A stretch of DNA of 64,000 nt from Chimaeribacter arupi. GTDB lineage: Bacteria > Pseudomonadota > Gammaproteobacteria > Enterobacterales > Enterobacteriaceae. The notes beneath the pieces are model-generated. The model did not search any database, was not told the origin of the DNA, and saw only the letters and a list, made by a program, of their open reading frames with translations. A program made the translations under genes and the position numbers. Positions 56,331-64,000 of this stretch are shown here, in pieces. The stretch is taken from NCBI RefSeq assembly GCF_002858805.1, contig NZ_PJZI01000013.1, positions 61,861 through 125,860 of the forward strand, given 5' to 3'. The number at the start of each line of letters is the position of its first letter. Position 1 is the stretch's first letter.

Positions 56331-57707
56331 TCAGGTGGCCGGGCTGCCTTGCTGGGTCATCCGCAGGAAGCTGACCAGCGCGCCGCCCGCCGCCAGCGAC
56401 CCGGCCAGCAGCAGTGAGGCATGGGTGCCGGCCTGGGAAAACAGGTTGAACATCAGCGCCACCAGCGCAGCACCGGCCGTCTGGCCCAGCAGGCGGGCTG
56501 TGCCGAGCATCCCACTGGCCCCCCCGCTGCGCTCACGCGGGGCCGCGCTGATAATAGTGTGGTTGTTAGGCGACTGGAACAGCCCGAACCCAGCCCCACA
56601 CAGGATCATCCGCCAGATGATATCACCATCGCTGGGGGCGGCGGGCAGCAGCGCCAGAGCAAAAAGGCCCGCGGCAAACACCATCAGGCCGATGCCGCCC
56701 AGCAGCCCTGCATGGTAGCGCTCCACCAGCCTGCCGGCGATGGGGGCAATGACCATCGTCGCCAGCGGCCAGGGCGTCAGCAGCAGGCCGGTTTCCACTT
56801 CGCTGCGCCCCAATACGGTTTGCAGGAAAAACGGCAGCGACACAAAGGCCAGCATCTGGGCGCTGAAGGAGCAGAGGGAGGTGCCGATTGACAGCGAAAA
56901 GATCGGGATACGCAGCAGATCAACCGGCAGCAGCGGGAAGGGCTGATTCAATTGCCGCCGCACAAACACCACCCCGACAATCAGCAGCGCCAGCAACTCC
57001 CCAAATGTCAGCAGCAGGCTCTGCCCCTGGGCAAAGCCGCTCAGCGCAGTAATCAGCAAGCCGAAGGTCAGGGCATTCAGGATGCCGCTCAGCACATCAA
57101 AGCGTTGGCCTTTACGGCGGCTGAGGTTAGCCGGTAAAAACTTCATACCGAGCGCCAGCGCCACCAGGCCGATCGGCAGGTTAATGGCGAACAGCCAGGG
57201 CCAGGCGGCAAAGGAGAGGATGGCCGAGGCTACGGTCGGCCCGGCCGCCGAAGAGACGGCGACAATCAGCGCATTGATGCCAATACCGCGCCCCAGATAA
57301 CGCTGTGGATAGATAATGCGCACCAGCGCCGTGTTTACGCTCATGATCGCCGCGGCACCAAAACCTTGCAGGACACGGGCGATAGTCAGGGTGAGCAGCG
57401 AGTCTGACAGGGCACAGAACACAGAGGTAATACTGAATACCAGCAGGCCGGCCTGATACACCCGGCGGTACCCGACAATATCCCCCAGCGAGGAGAGCGG
57501 GAGCAGGGAGATGGTAATCGCCAGTTGGTAGGCATTCACAATCCAGATCGATGACGCCGGGCTTGCCTGTAAATCCCTGGCGATGGTCGGCAGGGCGACG
57601 TTGGCAATGGCCCCGTCCAGCACGGAAACAATAATACCCAAGGCGATAGCGAGGATCGCACCATAACGTTGTGGAACGGGCAAGCCGTCAGCAGGAGTTG
57701 CGGTCAT
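56331..57707 (-). CDS. yebQ: MFS multidrug-type transporter YebQ (DHA2/14-helix family)
   Basis: The 458-residue transporter closely follows E. coli YebQ: VLDGAIANVALPTIARDLQA (motif C-like N-terminus), RVLQGFGAAAIMSVNTALVR, VSLPFFLQTVLGRSEVETGL and GFGLFQSPNNHTIISAAPRE. It should export drugs by proton antiport; the substrate is not established. The perfect palindrome 16 bases upstream (57723-57740) is a candidate repressor site. It is convergent with htpX, as in E. coli. Confidence 0.93.
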   Translation of the reverse strand: MTATPADGLPVPQRYGAILAIALGIIVSVLDGAIANVALPTIARDLQASPASSIWIVNAYQLAITISLLPLSSLGDIVGYRRVYQAGLLVFSITSVFCALSDSLLTLTIARVLQGFGAAAIMSVNTALVRIIYPQRYLGRGIGINALIVAVSSAAGPTVASAILSFAAWPWLFAINLPIGLVALALGMKFLPANLSRRKGQRFDVLSGILNALTFGLLITALSGFAQGQSLLLTFGELLALLIVGVVFVRRQLNQPFPLLPVDLLRIPIFSLSIGTSLCSFSAQMLAFVSLPFFLQTVLGRSEVETGLLLTPWPLATMVIAPIAGRLVERYHAGLLGGIGLMVFAAGLFALALLPAAPSDGDIIWRMILCGAGFGLFQSPNNHTIISAAPRERSGGASGMLGTARLLGQTAGAALVALMFNLFSQAGTHASLLLAGSLAAGGALVSFLRMTQQGSPAT

Positions 57708-57722
57708 GAAAGGGGTCTGATG

Positions 57723-57740
57723 TTAAACAGGTTTGTTTAA
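57723..57740. promoter_or_regulatory. Perfect 7-4-7 palindrome at the yebQ promoter
   Basis: TTAAACAGGTTTGTTTAA is a perfect inverted repeat with a 4-base spacer, 16 bases before the yebQ ATG. The place and form suggest a TetR/MarR-type operator, but no such regulator gene is adjacent. Confidence 0.6.
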
Positions 57741-57825
57741 AATATTAACATGCCGGCTACTTAAGCGCGGGGTTTCATGCCGGCAGGCGGCCTCTTTTTT
57801 GTAAGCAACCGCTGTCCGCCGGGGG

Positions 57826-58650
57826 CTAATTATACTGCAGGGATTTGCGTAACTGGCTGGGGCTGACGCCAAACGCTTTTTTAAACGAGGTAGAAAAGTT
57901 GTTGCTGTCGCTGAAACCGCAGGCAAACGCAATCTCCGTCAGCGTGTCATCCGTGGATTGAATCTGGTATTTCGCCCGGTTCAGCCGCAGGGTATTGAGG
58001 TATTTTTGCGGCGTCTGGCCGGTATGGCTGAGGAACTGGCGGTGCAGGGTGCGTGGCGTGATAAAAAAGCGTTCCGCCAGGGCTTCCCAGTTAATCTCAT
58101 CCTGCGGGTTCTGTTGCAGGTAGAGCAGGATCTGTTGCAGCTTGTCCTGATTGGAACCGGCCGGGGTAATCCGGTAACGCCCCTGGCGCAGCAGCATCAG
58201 GATGCGTAAAAACAGCGTCTCCTGGCGGCACTGCTCAATCAACGGCTCTTGTTCGACCTGAAGTTTCATTTCATCCAGCAGGCTTTTCAGCGCTTTTTTC
58301 AGCACCGGGCTGATGCTCCAGACGCACCCGTCATCCGGCGAGGGCAGCAGGTGGCTGAAGTTTTTGATAAAGGTAAAGGAAGTATTCGGCCGGTAAAGAA
58401 TATTCACCAGGCGCAAATCATCCACCTGTTCAAACAGATGGCGATCGTCTGCATTAATGTAAAAGCACATGCCGCAGTTAATGGTGTAAGGGAAATCATT
58501 CAGGACGTGTAACCCGCTGCCGCCATCCACAATAAAGATTTCGTTGAAATCGTGGGTATGCTCAGGAAAAGGCTCCTGCGGCTCGCGAAACGCCAGGGCC
58601 ACGGCATCCTCCTGGCGCGGAAAAAAATCATAGCTGCGCAAGGTATACAT
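57826..58650 (-). CDS. AraC-family regulator, RhaS-like
   Basis: The 274-residue protein resembles RhaS in layout. The N-terminal cupin carries PFPEHTHDFNEIFIVDGGSG and LRLVNILYRPN; the C-terminal double helix-turn-helix carries WEALAERFFITPRTLHRQF and TEIAFACGFSDSNNFSTSFK. The CGFSDSNNFS text is the AraC/XylS signature. No rhamnose genes are adjacent, so the inducer is more likely a related sugar or uronate. A KdgR-like site upstream (58734-58752) and the neighbour kdgR suggest a role in pectin or hexuronate use. Confidence 0.85.
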   Translation of the reverse strand: MYTLRSYDFFPRQEDAVALAFREPQEPFPEHTHDFNEIFIVDGGSGLHVLNDFPYTINCGMCFYINADDRHLFEQVDDLRLVNILYRPNTSFTFIKNFSHLLPSPDDGCVWSISPVLKKALKSLLDEMKLQVEQEPLIEQCRQETLFLRILMLLRQGRYRITPAGSNQDKLQQILLYLQQNPQDEINWEALAERFFITPRTLHRQFLSHTGQTPQKYLNTLRLNRAKYQIQSTDDTLTEIAFACGFSDSNNFSTSFKKAFGVSPSQLRKSLQYN

Positions 58651-58733
58651 GTGGGTCTCTCACTCTGGCCGGGCCACAAAACAGGCGGCCCGCGGTTAGG
58701 TAGGTTTTTTAATTAAAACGTATAAATAAAAAA

Positions 58734-58752
58734 AATAAACTGGCGTTTCATT
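58734..58752. promoter_or_regulatory. KdgR-box-like site between the AraC-type gene and kdgR
   Basis: AATAAACTGGCGTTTCATT fits the KdgR pattern (AATRAAAYRNTGTTTYATT) at about 17 of 19 positions. It lies 84 bases before the AraC-type gene and about 180 before kdgR. Confidence 0.45.
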
Positions 58753-58930
58753 AAATTGTGACGGCGGTGAGATATTTTATGATTGAACACAAGAAAGGGT
58801 GAAAGGGGCGTAAAAGTCCCGTAGATTGCTAACCGTGCGCGATTTCTCTTATACTGAATTACTGTTCTGATTTTTTTGAAACCCATTGAACCGGGGGCCT
58901 GAACCAGGCACCGGCGAAGGTAAGGCAACT

Positions 58931-59722
58931 ATGGCAATTGCAGATTTTGATAAACAACCCGATTCCGTGTCCTCCGTCCTTAAGGTGTTCGGCATTCTTC
59001 AGGCGCTGGGTGAGGAGCGGGAAATTGGGATTACTGAGCTCTCCCAACGGGTGATGATGTCCAAAAGCACCGTCTATCGCTTTCTGCAAACCATGAAGTC
59101 GCTGGGCTATGTGGCGCAGGAAGGGGAGTCAGAAAAGTATTCGCTGACGCTGAAGTTGTTTGAACTGGGGGCCAAGGCGTTGCAAAACGTCGATTTGATC
59201 CGCAGTGCTGACATCGAAATGCGTGAGCTGTCGAAGCTGACCAGGGAAACCATCCACCTCGGTGCGCTGGATGAAGACAGCATCGTCTACATCCATAAAA
59301 TTGACTCCATGTACAACCTGCGCATGTATTCGCGTATCGGCCGCCGCAACCCGCTGCACAGCACGGCCATCGGCAAAGTGTTGCTGGCCTGGCGCGATCG
59401 CAAGGACGTGGCGGAAATTTTGAAAGAGGTGGAGTTCACCCGCAGCACCACGCGCACGGTCGGCAGCGCCGATGAGCTGATGCCGGTGCTCGATCTGGTG
59501 CGTGAGCAGGGTTACGGTGAAGACAACGAAGAACAGGAAGAGGGGCTTCGTTGCCTGGCGGTGCCGGTATTCGACCGCTTCGGGGTGGTGATTGCCGGCC
59601 TGAGCATGTCGTTCCCGACCATCCGCTTCTCGGAAGAGGCGAAAGTGGATTATGTGGCGATGCTGCACACTGCGGCCCGCAACATCTCCGAGCAAATGGG
59701 TTACCACGACTACCCGTTCTGA
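58931..59722 (+). CDS. kdgR: KdgR, IclR-family repressor of pectin and KDG catabolism
   Basis: The 263-residue regulator is nearly identical in text to KdgR of Dickeya and E. coli: DKQPDSVSSVLKVFGILQAL, the helix-turn-helix VMMSKSTVYRFLQTMKSLGY, and the effector domain with REQGYGEDNEEQEEGLRC. It represses uronate genes until 2-keto-3-deoxygluconate binds. ATG 58931 is chosen over the longer open frame to 58886, which is not family sequence. kduI in this window has a matching operator. Confidence 0.97.
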   Translation: MAIADFDKQPDSVSSVLKVFGILQALGEEREIGITELSQRVMMSKSTVYRFLQTMKSLGYVAQEGESEKYSLTLKLFELGAKALQNVDLIRSADIEMRELSKLTRETIHLGALDEDSIVYIHKIDSMYNLRMYSRIGRRNPLHSTAIGKVLLAWRDRKDVAEILKEVEFTRSTTRTVGSADELMPVLDLVREQGYGEDNEEQEEGLRCLAVPVFDRFGVVIAGLSMSFPTIRFSEEAKVDYVAMLHTAARNISEQMGYHDYPF

Positions 59723-59740
59723 TAACGGGATAACCTGATA

Positions 59741-59772
59741 AAAAAACCGGCGCCTGGAGCGCCGGTTTTTTT
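59741..59772 (+). terminator. Bidirectional terminator between kdgR and tcyP
   Basis: A 13-bp stem AAAAAACCGGCGC/GCGCCGGTTTTTT with a 5-base loop between the convergent genes. Confidence 0.94.
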
Positions 59773-59790
59773 GCTGCGTACTCAGCAGGC

Positions 59791-61182
59791 TTAGCGGTGC
59801 GCCAGCTCTGCCGTTTCGTCTGCGTTCATCAGCGATTTGTCCGTCTGGCGCATCAGCTGGCTGGTCACGGTGCCGGCCGTCATGGAGCCGCTGACGTTCA
59901 GGGCGGTACGGCCCATATCGATCAGCGGTTCGACGGAGATCAGCAGCGCGACCAGCGTCACCGGCAGGCCCATCGCCGGCAGCACAATCAGGGCTGCGAA
60001 GGTCGCGCCGCCACCCACGCCCGCCACACCGGCAGAGCTGAGGGTCACGATGCCGACCAGCGTGGCGATCCAGACCGGGTCAAACGGGTTGATGCCCACG
60101 GTCGGGGCGACCATCACGGCCAGCATGGTCGGGTAGAGACCGGCACAGCCGTTCTGCCCGATGGTCGCGCCAAAGGAGGCGGAGAAGCTGGCGATGGATT
60201 CCGGGATACCCAGACGGCGGGTTTGCGCTTCCACGCTCAGCGGGATGGTCGCGGCGCTGGAGCGGCTGGTAAAGGCGAAGGTCAGCACCGGCCAGACTTT
60301 GCGGAAGAAGCGGCCTGGGTTGACCCCGACACCGGCCAGGAACAGCGCATGAACCACAAACATGATCGCCAGGCCCAGATACGACGCGACCACGAAGCTG
60401 CCGAGTTTAATGATGTCCTGCACGTTGGAACCGGCCACCACTTTGGTCATCAGTGCCAGCACGCCATACGGCGTCAGTTTCATCACCAGGCGCACCAGCT
60501 TCATCACCCAGGATTGCAGGGTATCGATGGCCACCAGCACGCGCTCGCCTTTGGTTTTGTCATCTTTCAGCAGTTGCAGTGCCGCCACACCCAGGAACGC
60601 CGCAAAGATCACCACGCTGATGATGGACGTCGGGCTGGCACCGGTCAGTTCGGCAAACGGGTTTTTCGGCACAAAAGAGAGCAGCAGTTGCGGGACGGTC
60701 AAATCCGCCACTTTACCGGCATAATTCGTCTGCAAAGCAGCCAGACGGGCCGTCTCCTGCGCACCCTGCACCAGGCCATCTGCCGTCAGGTTGAACAGCC
60801 AGGTCACCAGTACACCCACCAGGGCGGCAATCAGGGTGGTGATCAGCAGGGTACCGATGGTCAGCACACTGATTTTACCCAGCGACGAAGCGTTATGCAG
60901 TTTCGCGACGGCGCTCAGGATAGAGGCGAACACCAGCGGCATGACGATCATTTGCAGCAGTTGCACATAACCATTGCCGACGATGTTGAACCAGCTGATT
61001 GAGGTTTTCAGGGTTTCGCTGTCTGAGCCATATACGGCTTGCAGGCCAAGGCCGAACAGGACACCCAGCACCAGACCCACCAATACTTTTTTCGCCAGGC
61101 TCCAGGCTTTATGGCGGGTTTGCGCCAAAAGCCACAGGAGGGCAATAAAGACCACTACGTTAATCACGAGCGGAAGATTCAT
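59791..61182 (-). CDS. tcyP: L-cystine symporter TcyP
   Basis: The 463-residue DAACS-family symporter starts at ATG 61182 (TGGAGAG upstream). Family features: [60 protein letters not shown] and [19 protein letters not shown]. It imports cystine and sulfur compounds using a sodium or proton gradient. E. coli tcyP (ydjN) sits next to ydjM, as here. Confidence 0.95.
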   Translation of the reverse strand: MNLPLVINVVVFIALLWLLAQTRHKAWSLAKKVLVGLVLGVLFGLGLQAVYGSDSETLKTSISWFNIVGNGYVQLLQMIVMPLVFASILSAVAKLHNASSLGKISVLTIGTLLITTLIAALVGVLVTWLFNLTADGLVQGAQETARLAALQTNYAGKVADLTVPQLLLSFVPKNPFAELTGASPTSIISVVIFAAFLGVAALQLLKDDKTKGERVLVAIDTLQSWVMKLVRLVMKLTPYGVLALMTKVVAGSNVQDIIKLGSFVVASYLGLAIMFVVHALFLAGVGVNPGRFFRKVWPVLTFAFTSRSSAATIPLSVEAQTRRLGIPESIASFSASFGATIGQNGCAGLYPTMLAVMVAPTVGINPFDPVWIATLVGIVTLSSAGVAGVGGGATFAALIVLPAMGLPVTLVALLISVEPLIDMGRTALNVSGSMTAGTVTSQLMRQTDKSLMNADETAELAHR

Positions 61183-61375
61183 ACCCAACTCTCCAGAAGT
61201 TTCCAATAAACAGTGCATTATTCTCAGGGCACCCGTTTTTTTCAGACGGTTTACCCTGACTTTTGCCTGTGCATAGGGTAACAGGCCGCAATAAAGGCGC
61301 TTATAACCAGATCTTATGGCTTATAACTTTTCCTGCAATTCAGGGCGTTATTTAAGCAAAGTGGCGATAAGGCAT

Positions 61376-61939
61376 TCAGATTGAGGTGATGTTCTTCAGA
61401 AATTCGCCCAGTGCCGGGAGATGGAGGGTGTCAATAAAGCCCGGCCCTTGCTGCCACCAGACCGCCAGCCCCACCAGCACCAGGCAAAGCGTGCGCTCCA
61501 GCTGGTTGCCCCGCTGGCTGTTCAGGATCGGCACACGGAAGCGCCAGCGGCAGGGCCACAGCAGCGGCACACCGGCCGGGGTGAGCATGTCGGCCATAAT
61601 ATGGCTCAGGTAACCAATGATCATCGCGTGCAGCACATCAAGCGGAATGCCCCAGTCAGCCGGCACCTGGGAGCGGAACAGGAAAATACCGCCGGCGACA
61701 GCCAGCAAGCTATGGGTAAACCCCCGGTGGCCGCAAAGGCGGGAAATCGGCAGGGAAAGCCATTTCAGACGTTGGCCAAGCAGCGAGTTGGGGTGGTCTA
61801 TATCCGGCAGCAACGAGGTGACCAACGCACCGGGAATAATATGCCACCAGTCCCCCTGGGCGAGCTCAGGGGAAAGTTCTGCCTTTTTGGCAAAAATGGC
61901 ACAGGCAACAGAAAAAATGAGATGCCCTTCGGCAGTCAT
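61376..61939 (-). CDS. ydjM: YdjM-type inner-membrane metal-dependent hydrolase
   Basis: The 187-residue protein starts at ATG 61939 (MTAEGHLIFSVACAIFAKKA); the open frame upstream is not family sequence. LLPDIDHPNSLLGQRLKWLS and LCGHRGFTHSLLAVAGGIF give the DUF457/LexA-regulated hydrolase motif (Asp-His and His-Arg-x2-Thr-His). Three or four membrane helices follow. E. coli ydjM is SOS-regulated; here only a weak LexA-like site is seen. Confidence 0.9.
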   Translation of the reverse strand: MTAEGHLIFSVACAIFAKKAELSPELAQGDWWHIIPGALVTSLLPDIDHPNSLLGQRLKWLSLPISRLCGHRGFTHSLLAVAGGIFLFRSQVPADWGIPLDVLHAMIIGYLSHIMADMLTPAGVPLLWPCRWRFRVPILNSQRGNQLERTLCLVLVGLAVWWQQGPGFIDTLHLPALGEFLKNITSI

Positions 61940-61960
61940 ACGACAATCCTGACTGAAAAA

Positions 61961-61976
61961 CTGGTAATTTATCCAG
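61961..61976. promoter_or_regulatory. Weak LexA-like box upstream of ydjM
   Basis: CTGG-N8-CCAG has the symmetry and spacing of CTGT-N8-ACAG, with the fourth base changed in both halves. It lies 22 bases before the ydjM start, where E. coli has working LexA sites. Confidence 0.4.
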
Positions 61977-62080
61977 TATAAAACATAATGTTGGCGCGCG
62001 GAAGCGGTTACCCTGTAACTATTTGCAAGCGCAATCAGCCAGGGTATGAAAGCAGACAACAGCAGGCGGGCAGCAGGCAT

Positions 62081-62106
62081 AAAAAAACGCGGCCGGAGGC
62101 CGCGTT
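62081..62106 (-). terminator. Rho-independent terminator of kduD
   Basis: On the minus strand AACGCGGCC pairs with GGCCGCGTT around a 3-base loop, then T residues, 20 bases after the kduD stop. Confidence 0.93.
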
Positions 62107-62125
62107 GTCGTGATGCGCAGAGACG

Positions 62126-62887
62126 TTACCGTGCCAGCCAGCCGCCGTCAACCGCCAGCGTATAGCCGTTCACGTAATCCGACGCCGCGGACGCCAGGAA
62201 CACCACCGGCCCCATCATATCTTCCGGTACGCCCCAGCGGCCGGCCGGGATGCGGTCCAGGATCGCTTTGCTGCGGTCTTCATCGTCACGCAACTGCTGG
62301 GTATTGTTGGTGGCCATGTAACCCGGCGCGATGGCGTTGACGTTGATGTTGTGCTTTGCCCATTCATTGGCCAGCAGCCGGGTCACGCCCATCACCGCAC
62401 TTTTGGAGGCAGTATAAGACGGGACGCGGATACCGCCCTGGAAAGAGAGCATGGAAGCGATATTAATGATTTTGCCGCCGTTGCCCTGTTTAATGAACTG
62501 ATGCGCCACCGCCTGGGACAGGAAAAACACGGTTTTGATATTGACGTTCATCACGTCATCCCAGTCCTGCTCGGTGAAGGAGAGCGCATCTTCACGGCGG
62601 ATGATCCCGGCGTTATTCACCAGAATATCGATCCTGCCGAAGGCGGCGACCGCCTGCTCTACCACCGGGGGGATGACCCCGGTGCTGCTCAGGTCAGCTT
62701 TTACCGTCAGAAAACGTCGCCCCAGTGCTTCCACGGCCTGCCGGGTTTCCGTGGGTTCTGACATATTAACGCCCACAATGTCGCAGCCCGCCTGGGCCAG
62801 GCCCAGCGCCATGCCCTGGCCCAGGCCGGTGTTGCAGCCTGTGACCATCGCCACCTTATCTTTCAGTTCAAACGCATTCAGCATCAT
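62126..62887 (-). CDS. kduD: 2-dehydro-3-deoxy-D-gluconate 5-dehydrogenase
   Basis: The 253-residue SDR has the same length as E. coli KduD. It interconverts 2,5-diketo-3-deoxygluconate and 2-keto-3-deoxygluconate with NAD(H), the last pectin step before KdgK. The cofactor motif is TGCNTGLGQGMALGLAQAG. Catalytic Ser is in INIASMLSFQGG, and Tyr-x3-Lys is YTASK. The end YVNGYTLAVDGGWLAR is diagnostic. It lies 64 bases after kduI on the same strand and probably shares its KdgR-controlled promoter. Confidence 0.97.
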   Translation of the reverse strand: MMLNAFELKDKVAMVTGCNTGLGQGMALGLAQAGCDIVGVNMSEPTETRQAVEALGRRFLTVKADLSSTGVIPPVVEQAVAAFGRIDILVNNAGIIRREDALSFTEQDWDDVMNVNIKTVFFLSQAVAHQFIKQGNGGKIINIASMLSFQGGIRVPSYTASKSAVMGVTRLLANEWAKHNINVNAIAPGYMATNNTQQLRDDEDRSKAILDRIPAGRWGVPEDMMGPVVFLASAASDYVNGYTLAVDGGWLAR

Positions 62888-62951
62888 CTCTCGCTTCTCT
62901 TGTCAGCAGCCGGATTGGCGCGGGTTATGCCGTCAGCGGCAGGTGCGCAGG

Positions 62952-63788
62952 TTAGCGCAGATCGGCCACAGCCACGTGGTCCATGTCATCAAATACCTGG
63001 TTCTCGCCGATCATGCCCCAGATAAAGGTATAGCGCTTGGTCCCGACGCCGGCATGGATAGACCAGCTTGGCGAGATCACCGCCTGCTCATTGTGCACCA
63101 GCAGATGGCGTGTCTCCTGCGGCTCGCCCATCATATGGAAGACCGCGGTCTCTTCGTCCATGTCAAAATAGAAGTAGACTTCCATGCGGCGCTCATGGGT
63201 ATGGCACGGCATGGTGTTCCACTGGTTGCCGTCCGCCAGTTTGGTCAGCCCCATGGTGAGCTGGCAGGTCGGCAGTACATCCGGCACGATGAATTTGTTG
63301 ATGGTGCGGCGGTTGCTGGTGGCATCGTCGCCCAGCGTCTGGGGCGAGGCTTCCGCCATGGTAATTTTACGGGTCGGGAAGGTGGTGTGAGCCGGGGCGC
63401 TGTTGTAATAGAACTTGGCCGGGCGAGCGGCGTCTACGCTGCTGAAGACCACTTCCTTCGCGCCTTTGCCGACATAAAGCGCTTCTTCAGAGCCGATTTC
63501 GAAGGTATCACCATCAACCACGATCAGGCCCGGCCCGCCGATGTTAATGACCCCCAGTTCCCGGCGCTCAAGGAAATAGCTGACGCCCAGTTGCTTACCG
63601 ACTTCCCCGCCAATCGAGACGCTGTTCTGCACCGGCTTGATGCCGCCGATGATGATGCGGTCGATATGGCTGTAGGTCATGGTGTAGGTGTCGTCTTCAA
63701 AGATCTTCTCGATCAGGAATTCCCGGCGCAGGCCGGCAGTATCGAGGTGTTTGGCGTGTTCGCTGTGAATGCTTTGACGGACTTGCAT
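62952..63788 (-). CDS. kduI: 5-keto-4-deoxyuronate isomerase
   Basis: The 278-residue cupin isomerase converts 5-keto-4-deoxyuronate to 2,5-diketo-3-deoxygluconate in pectin breakdown. Family text: [37 protein letters not shown], and the metal site [16 protein letters not shown] (His-x-His, then Glu), with a late His in [15 protein letters not shown] precedes the ATG. A KdgR box lies about 170 bases upstream. With kduD it forms the operon. Confidence 0.97.
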   Translation of the reverse strand: MQVRQSIHSEHAKHLDTAGLRREFLIEKIFEDDTYTMTYSHIDRIIIGGIKPVQNSVSIGGEVGKQLGVSYFLERRELGVINIGGPGLIVVDGDTFEIGSEEALYVGKGAKEVVFSSVDAARPAKFYYNSAPAHTTFPTRKITMAEASPQTLGDDATSNRRTINKFIVPDVLPTCQLTMGLTKLADGNQWNTMPCHTHERRMEVYFYFDMDEETAVFHMMGEPQETRHLLVHNEQAVISPSWSIHAGVGTKRYTFIWGMIGENQVFDDMDHVAVADLR

Positions 63789-63953
63789 GTCAGTGCCTCT
63801 TGAGGGGTAGCGGAGCGGGCGAAGGCCCGTGGGAGGGAATGCACCGGGCAGAGAGGCAGGCCGCGTGGCAGCGACAGCCCGCCTCTCCGGAGTGTGCCCG
63901 GTTCATCCTCGTTCTGAAAAAAGCATAAGCCCTGCGGGATGTGAATTCAATAA

Positions 63954-63974
63954 ATATGAAATGATGTTTTATTT
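63954..63974. promoter_or_regulatory. KdgR operator upstream of kduI
   Basis: ATGAAATGATGTTTTATT (63956-63973) fits the KdgR pattern GAAA-N6-TTTA with flanking AT. It lies 168 bases before the kduI start; KdgR is encoded 4 kb away in this window. Confidence 0.65.
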
Positions 63975-64000
63975 ATTTTTTGAAGGGCGTCATGCTTTTG

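Overview
The window is chromosomal DNA from a member of the Enterobacterales. Its gene order follows the Escherichia coli yoaE-to-kdgR neighbourhood almost step for step: yoaE, pdeD, sdaA, nudL, pabB, yoaH, purT, dbpA, yebG, ptrB, exoX, yobB, holE, ftnA, yobA-yebZ-yebY, SdsR, then yebV, rsmF, letB-letA, msrC, proQ, prc, htpX, yebQ, kdgR, tcyP, ydjM. The high GC content, the Serratia-type proline iminopeptidase and kduD/kduI at the right edge suggest a Serratia-like or pectinolytic relative (Yersiniaceae/Pectobacteriaceae) rather than E. coli itself. All identifications come from reading the sequence and remembered family sequences; no search was run.

Left block (1-19145): housekeeping and metabolic genes, with several readable regulatory sites. 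These include a PurR operator before purT, a LexA box before yebG, Fur-like sequence before ftnA, and the sigma-S-dependent small RNA SdsR with its promoter.

Accessory block (19146-37348): this occupies the place where E. coli carries pphA/yebW. Its first 3 kb is a lower-GC, decayed mobile segment. It holds a HicAB pair whose toxin has lost the family's conserved histidines, a second hicB whose hicA is broken by a stop codon and a frameshift, a small ribbon-helix-helix protein, an Ibs-Sib type I toxin-antitoxin locus, and a broken phage-like gene cluster. Then come a DUF2971 protein, a monooxygenase-fold protein, two acyltransferase-3 membrane proteins, the exporter yddG, maa, a hydroxyacid dehydrogenase, a translationally coupled pair of very large exported WG-repeat proteins, an ASCH protein, a C39-like protease, and a hairpin-rich non-coding stretch.

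Pilus block (37349-45915): yebV, a PAS-PAS-GGDEF diguanylate cyclase, and a complete six-gene archaic chaperone-usher (Csu-type) pilus operon. The usher carries an unusual proline/alanine-rich repeat extension. With pdeD at the left end, the window encodes both a c-di-GMP synthase and a phosphodiesterase.

Right block (45916-64000): envelope and stress functions (rsmF, letB/letA lipid transport, msrC, proQ, prc, htpX, yebQ), then a pectin/hexuronate catabolism neighbourhood (RhaS-like regulator, kdgR, kduD, kduI) with two KdgR-like operators, plus tcyP and ydjM.
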